A stretch of 42,181 nucleotides of DNA from Planctomycetota bacterium. Lineage in GTDB: Bacteria; Planctomycetota; Phycisphaerae; WQYP01. Shown piece after piece: positions 41,295 to 42,181 of the stretch. The notes under the pieces are model-generated. The model ran no database searches, had not been told where the DNA came from, and saw nothing but the letters and a program-made list of their open reading frames with translations. The stretch is taken from assembly GCA_021804985.1 (NCBI GenBank), contig JAJZGD010000005.1:1-42181 (forward strand), read 5' to 3'. The number at the start of each line of letters is the position of its first letter. The stretch's first letter is position 1. Both the position numbers and the translations under genes were made by a program.

Positions 41295-42181
41295 CTATCT
41301 TCCGTGCGGAAGAATTTTGGTCATATCAAGCCCTTTGAAGCCATAACATTTCCACACATTTAGCTTTTTGATCAGCACGTGGTGGTAATAAAGAGGAATG
41401 ACTTCAATGGCGGAAACACGTGTGAACGCCGGGCGAATAATGCGATTGAAAACCGGCCCGCTGAATGAGCCGGTGAGCACTGCATCACGGCCCCGGAATC
41501 GCAGATTGCCGGATTGGTTTTTTTGATCGACACCGGGCCACAGATTGTATTGACTGTGCTTGCCGCCGTTGATCGATCCAAGGCAGAAAACAAACGGATG
41601 CCCGGTCATGTAAAACGTGAGAGAACTCGATGTATCCCAGCGATCGCAGAGAACCAGGGGCTTCGGCCCCTTACCGGCCCAGATGGAATAGCGCACTTTA
41701 TTAATGGCGTCGGCGCGAAGTTTTAATCCGTGCAGACGGGCGGTGGGATCCCATCGGGGCACCGGCATGCCGTTGTGTTCCCAGGTGGCAAACCAGGGAT
41801 AAAGCCGCGAAATATTTTCCGCACACTGCGTTATCGCAAACCCCCCGATAACTGCGGCGATGATCCAAAATCGCCATCCATTTCTTAGTCGGCTCGGCGC
41901 ATTGAACCATTGTGTGGCAACACCCGAGAGCAGAATCATGGCGGTAAAATAGCCAGCTGCAGGCCAATTGGGTTCGATTTTAGTCCAAAGCGAAAGAATA
42001 AAATAAAAGCCAAATATGGGCAGCGTAAGCCAAAGCAGAAACGCCCATACCACGCGGGTGGGCTCGTCGGGGGCATGGCGCGCCAGGCGGATCGCCAGCA
42101 TCACGTTGCGCACCTGGCTCGCGCCGGCCTTGCGGTCGTCGGTGATCTGCACCAGCAGTTCGGGCAAGCGCCAGGCCAGCA
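41295..42181 (-). CDS. GT39-like membrane glycosyltransferase, partial (N-terminus beyond the window)
   Basis: The reading frame is open to the right edge, so only the last 295 or so codons are present. The visible part has four membrane segments, with WTKIEPNWPAAGYFTAMIL typical of ArnT/PMT_2 enzymes, then a soluble C-terminal domain (RWDTSSSLTFYMTGHP). The N-terminal catalytic loop lies outside the window. The internal TTG at 42167 is not a credible start. It is convergent with the STN-like gene. Confidence 0.8.
   Translation of the reverse strand, partial: LAWRLPELLVQITDDRKAGASQVRNVMLAIRLARHAPDEPTRVVWAFLLWLTLPIFGFYFILSLWTKIEPNWPAAGYFTAMILLSGVATQWFNAPSRLRNGWRFWIIAAVIGGFAITQCAENISRLYPWFATWEHNGMPVPRWDPTARLHGLKLRADAINKVRYSIWAGKGPKPLVLCDRWDTSSSLTFYMTGHPFVFCLGSINGGKHSQYNLWPGVDQKNQSGNLRFRGRDAVLTGSFSGPVFNRIIRPAFTRVSAIEVIPLYYHHVLIKKLNVWKCYGFKGLDMTKILPHGR

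Overview
This is a GC-rich bacterial window with about 27 protein genes on both strands, two metabolite riboswitches and several families of dispersed inverted or direct repeats. I saw no rRNA, tRNA, CRISPR array or intact insertion sequence. The gene content suggests a soil or sediment member of the Planctomycetota, perhaps Phycisphaerae-like. The clues are large secreted propeller proteins, a GAF-HlyD fusion adaptor, an STN-like secreted protein, arsenosugar genes and an Ehr-type complex. This taxonomic guess is an inference and was not tested by any search.

Layout. 1-542 is gene-free and repeat-bearing, followed by an M3 oligopeptidase (543-2204). Two membrane proteins follow on the minus strand (2270-5449); the second is a GT39-like glycosyltransferase. 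A promoter at 5591-5621 leads into a secreted seven-repeat propeller protein and a secreted protein of unknown function (5675-10043). A SAM-I riboswitch with a terminator (10131-10350) precedes a threonine-synthase-like PLP enzyme, a CysO/ThiS-like sulfur carrier, a NIL-domain protein and a ThiF/MoeB-like E1 enzyme (10439-13463). I read these four genes as a sulfur-carrier-dependent homocysteine/methionine pathway. A DinB-like protein and a 770-bp repeat-rich gap follow. 14867-19080 encodes two HlyD-type adaptors, one fused to GAF, and a TolC-type lipoprotein, with no pump gene. 

26907 down to 19168 (minus strand) is a six-gene complex related to hydrogenase-4 and complex I, in the order C-E-F-large-small-B. 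Its large subunit has lost the NiFe-binding cysteines, so it is an Ehr-like redox-driven ion pump rather than a hydrogenase. A fluoride riboswitch with terminator (27381-27501) controls a FluC/CrcB channel and a double-DUF190 protein. A GH43 enzyme, a MATE transporter and a decayed VapBC-like toxin-antitoxin pair follow.

39499 down to 32683 (minus strand) looks like an arsenic/arsenosugar island: MFS transporter, ArsM-like methyltransferase, ArsS radical SAM enzyme, a VTT(TVP38)-DUF547 fusion and a MerA-like flavoprotein. The window ends with a secreted STN-like protein (+) and the C-terminal part of another GT39-like glycosyltransferase (-), cut by the window edge.

The most interesting points are the SAM-riboswitch-controlled thrC-like/sulfur-carrier operon, the cysteine-less hydrogenase-like complex with an altered small-subunit cluster motif, the VTT-DUF547 fusion with an apparent internal start for a lipoprotein, and the pump-less GAF-HlyD/TolC operon.
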